This document shows positions 62,863 through 64,000 of a stretch of DNA of 64,000 nucleotides, piece by piece; position 1 is the first letter of the stretch, and every line of letters begins with the position of its first letter. This DNA is from Caryophanales bacterium (GTDB lineage Bacteria; Bacillota; Bacilli; JARBTR01), in contig JARBTR010000013.1 of the NCBI GenBank assembly GCA_029240105.1, positions 48,622 to 112,621 of the forward strand, given 5' to 3'. Under the pieces are notes generated by a model. That model had not been told where the DNA came from, did not search any database, and was given only the letters and a program-made list of their open reading frames with translations. Made by a program: the position numbers and the translations under genes.

Positions 62863-63401
62863 AAATTGCCGGGTTAATAAAAAGATACAAACTTTTTCTA
62901 CTTATATTTTTTATCAATGTATTTACTTTATTGTTTTTCCCTAAAGTTGGGGCACAGTCAATTAAAATTTCTTGGAAAAATATACTTGAAATGCTTTCGG
63001 TCATCCCACCAATTTTTGTATTGTTGGGACTTTTAGATGTATGGATTAAACGGGAAACTATGATGAAGTACATGGGCGACGGATCTGGTTTAATCGGTGT
63101 TTTAATTGCATTTTTCCTTGGATCTGCCGCTGCAGGGCCGCTATATGCAGCTTTTCCAGTTGCCGGCATTCTGCTCAAAAAAGGCAGTAAGTTATCTAAT
63201 GTACTTGTATTTATCGGAGCATGGTCGACCACAAAAATACCTCTGTTATTGTTTGAGGCATCCTCACTTGGGACTACTTTCACTCTATTACGCCTGTTCA
63301 TTAATGTAATAGGTATTGCAGTGATTGCACTATTGACAGACGTTTTATTGTCGAAATCAGAAAAAGAAGAGATTGTTCATTTAGCTATTGCTAGAGATTA
63401 G
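62859..63401 (+). CDS. Permease half-protein 2 (COG0701/DUF318-like)
   Basis: 180 residues: an N-terminal helix (LFLLIFFINVFTLLFFPKVG), then ISVIPPIFVLLGLLDVWI-like and GLIGVLIAFFLGSAAAGPLYAAFPVAGILLKKGSKLSNVLVFIGAW, which repeats the G-x-IGVLIA...P...(A/F)FP(L/V)A pattern of the preceding protein. The two thus carry the paired halves of a full DUF318 permease in separate chains. The frame overlaps the preceding gene by 4 bases, indicating translational coupling. Confidence 0.8.
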   Translation: MKIAGLIKRYKLFLLIFFINVFTLLFFPKVGAQSIKISWKNILEMLSVIPPIFVLLGLLDVWIKRETMMKYMGDGSGLIGVLIAFFLGSAAAGPLYAAFPVAGILLKKGSKLSNVLVFIGAWSTTKIPLLLFEASSLGTTFTLLRLFINVIGIAVIALLTDVLLSKSEKEEIVHLAIARD

Positions 63402-63604
63402 ATTCATCTGAAAAACTAGTTGTGATTGAAACATCATCCTTAAGGCTTGAATTCATTTCATTTTAAGTCTCAACTGCCTTTTTAGTATGCTTCCCCAAGA
63501 TATTTACTTTTTCATTTCTTTGTTTTTGTTGCTCGATTGAATGTGTTGGCTACTAACAACCTATTTTACGAAGAAACGGAAATTGTTCATGTAAACAAAA
63601 AACA

Positions 63605-63625
63605 GGAGAAGCAAAATGCTTCTCC
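63605..63625 (-). terminator. Terminator of the Ig-like repeat protein gene
   Basis: GGAGAAGC (63605-63612) and GCTTCTCC (63618-63625) around AAAAT, followed on the minus strand by TGTTTTTTG. Confidence 0.85.
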
Positions 63626-63652
63626 ATAGTTTACTAATTTCCTTGTTTTATT

Positions 63653-64000
63653 TTAAGCTACAGTGATTTTCCTTGACACAGTACTTACATTTCCGGATTT
63701 ATCACTAACTGTGTAGATCAGGGTATACACGCCTTTTACGTTAACATTCACTGTTCCTGTCACAACAATTTTACTTGTTATGTATCCATCAAGATTATCC
63801 GTTGCGGTGACACCTGCATATGGATCGAATGGTGTGTTTAAAGCAATCGTCTTACTTGTAGCACCGTAAATTTTCGGCAAAGTGTTGTCTACTATGATCG
63901 TTCTTGACATAGTTCTTACGTTTCCAGAGTTGTCACTTACTGTATAGGTTAGCGTATACACGCCTTTTACATTAACATTCACTGTTCCTGTCACTACGAT
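63653..64000 (-). CDS. C-terminal part of a surface protein with DUF5011/Ig-like repeats (continues past window end)
   Basis: 115 codons before the stop are visible. One and a half repeats are seen: TGTVNVNVKGVYTLTYTVSDNSGNVRTMSRTI..., then LPKIYGATSKTIALNTPFDPYAGVTATDNLDGYITSKIVV, and again TGTVNVNVKGVYTLIYTVSDKSGNVSTVSRKITVA. This ~80-residue unit is the DUF5011/HYR-like immunoglobulin fold of cell-surface proteins. The chain ends directly after a repeat, with no LPxTG anchor or S-layer domain, so any anchor must lie in the unseen N-terminal part. Confidence 0.85.
   Translation of the reverse strand: MVVTGTVNVNVKGVYTLTYTVSDNSGNVRTMSRTIIVDNTLPKIYGATSKTIALNTPFDPYAGVTATDNLDGYITSKIVVTGTVNVNVKGVYTLIYTVSDKSGNVSTVSRKITVA

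Overview
The window reads as a chromosomal segment of a low-GC, endospore-forming member of the Bacillales. Gene content (spoIIB, spoVB, splAB, fused secDF, comN-like, yrzE, BioY/BirA, YfiY-type siderophore uptake) and the order maf-spoIIB and dtd-relA-apt-recJ-secDF-comN-spoVB-yrzE match Bacillus subtilis synteny known from memory. Divergence and the accessory content suggest a Planococcaceae/Caryophanaceae-type genome (Lysinibacillus or Solibacillus relatives); that placement is inference. I see no rRNA, tRNA, CRISPR array, prophage or complete insertion sequence.

Layout. 1-5.8 kb: the 5' part of maf, spoIIB, a divergent tandem pair of RimK-like ATP-grasp ligases, a membrane-anchored NodB-type deacetylase and a glutathione peroxidase. 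5.9-10.4 kb: a Fur-controlled hydroxamate-type siderophore ABC operon read leftward, with a MITE-like repeat between its two permease genes. 10.7-23.8 kb: the conserved core block dtd, relA, apt, recJ, secDF, comN-like (minus strand), then spoVB and yrzE (plus) and dapH (minus). Three tandem copies of a structured repeat lie between relA and dtd. 24-34 kb: a low-complexity Gly/Pro/Met repeat protein, patA, a YkvS-like protein, methionine aminopeptidase, YkvI-type permease, PepF-type peptidase, a hypothetical, niaP, and bioY/birA with a BirA-type operator. Both dapH and patA of the acetylated lysine/DAP pathway are here.

34-45 kb: a very large secreted beta-helix protein, two proteins of unknown function (DUF6544-like and DUF2339), small membrane proteins, and a LolC/LolD-like ABC pair. 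45-56 kb: a bacterial Staygreen homologue, an MFS exporter, a spore UV-repair operon (splA-splB-uvsE), a second, better preserved MITE with an 8-bp target-site duplication, an amine oxidase, an MBL-fold hydrolase, a nitronate monooxygenase-like enzyme, DegV and DUF1836. 56-64 kb: a divergent Crp/Fnr regulator and MFS pair, AlkD, a DUF1801 protein, a cold-shock protein with a long structured leader, a LuxR-type regulator with a degenerate receiver, a coiled-coil surface protein, a permease split over two overlapping genes, and the 3' end of a surface protein built of Ig-like repeats.

Most promising for follow-up: the three structured repeats at 11307-11684, where paired compensatory substitutions between copies argue for a conserved RNA fold; the MITE family (7962-8165 and 49667-49912); the ComN-like protein with four 32-residue repeats fused to its N-terminus; the tandem ATP-grasp pair; and the Staygreen homologue. 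Functional names rest on recognised motifs and remembered family sequences; no database search was run.
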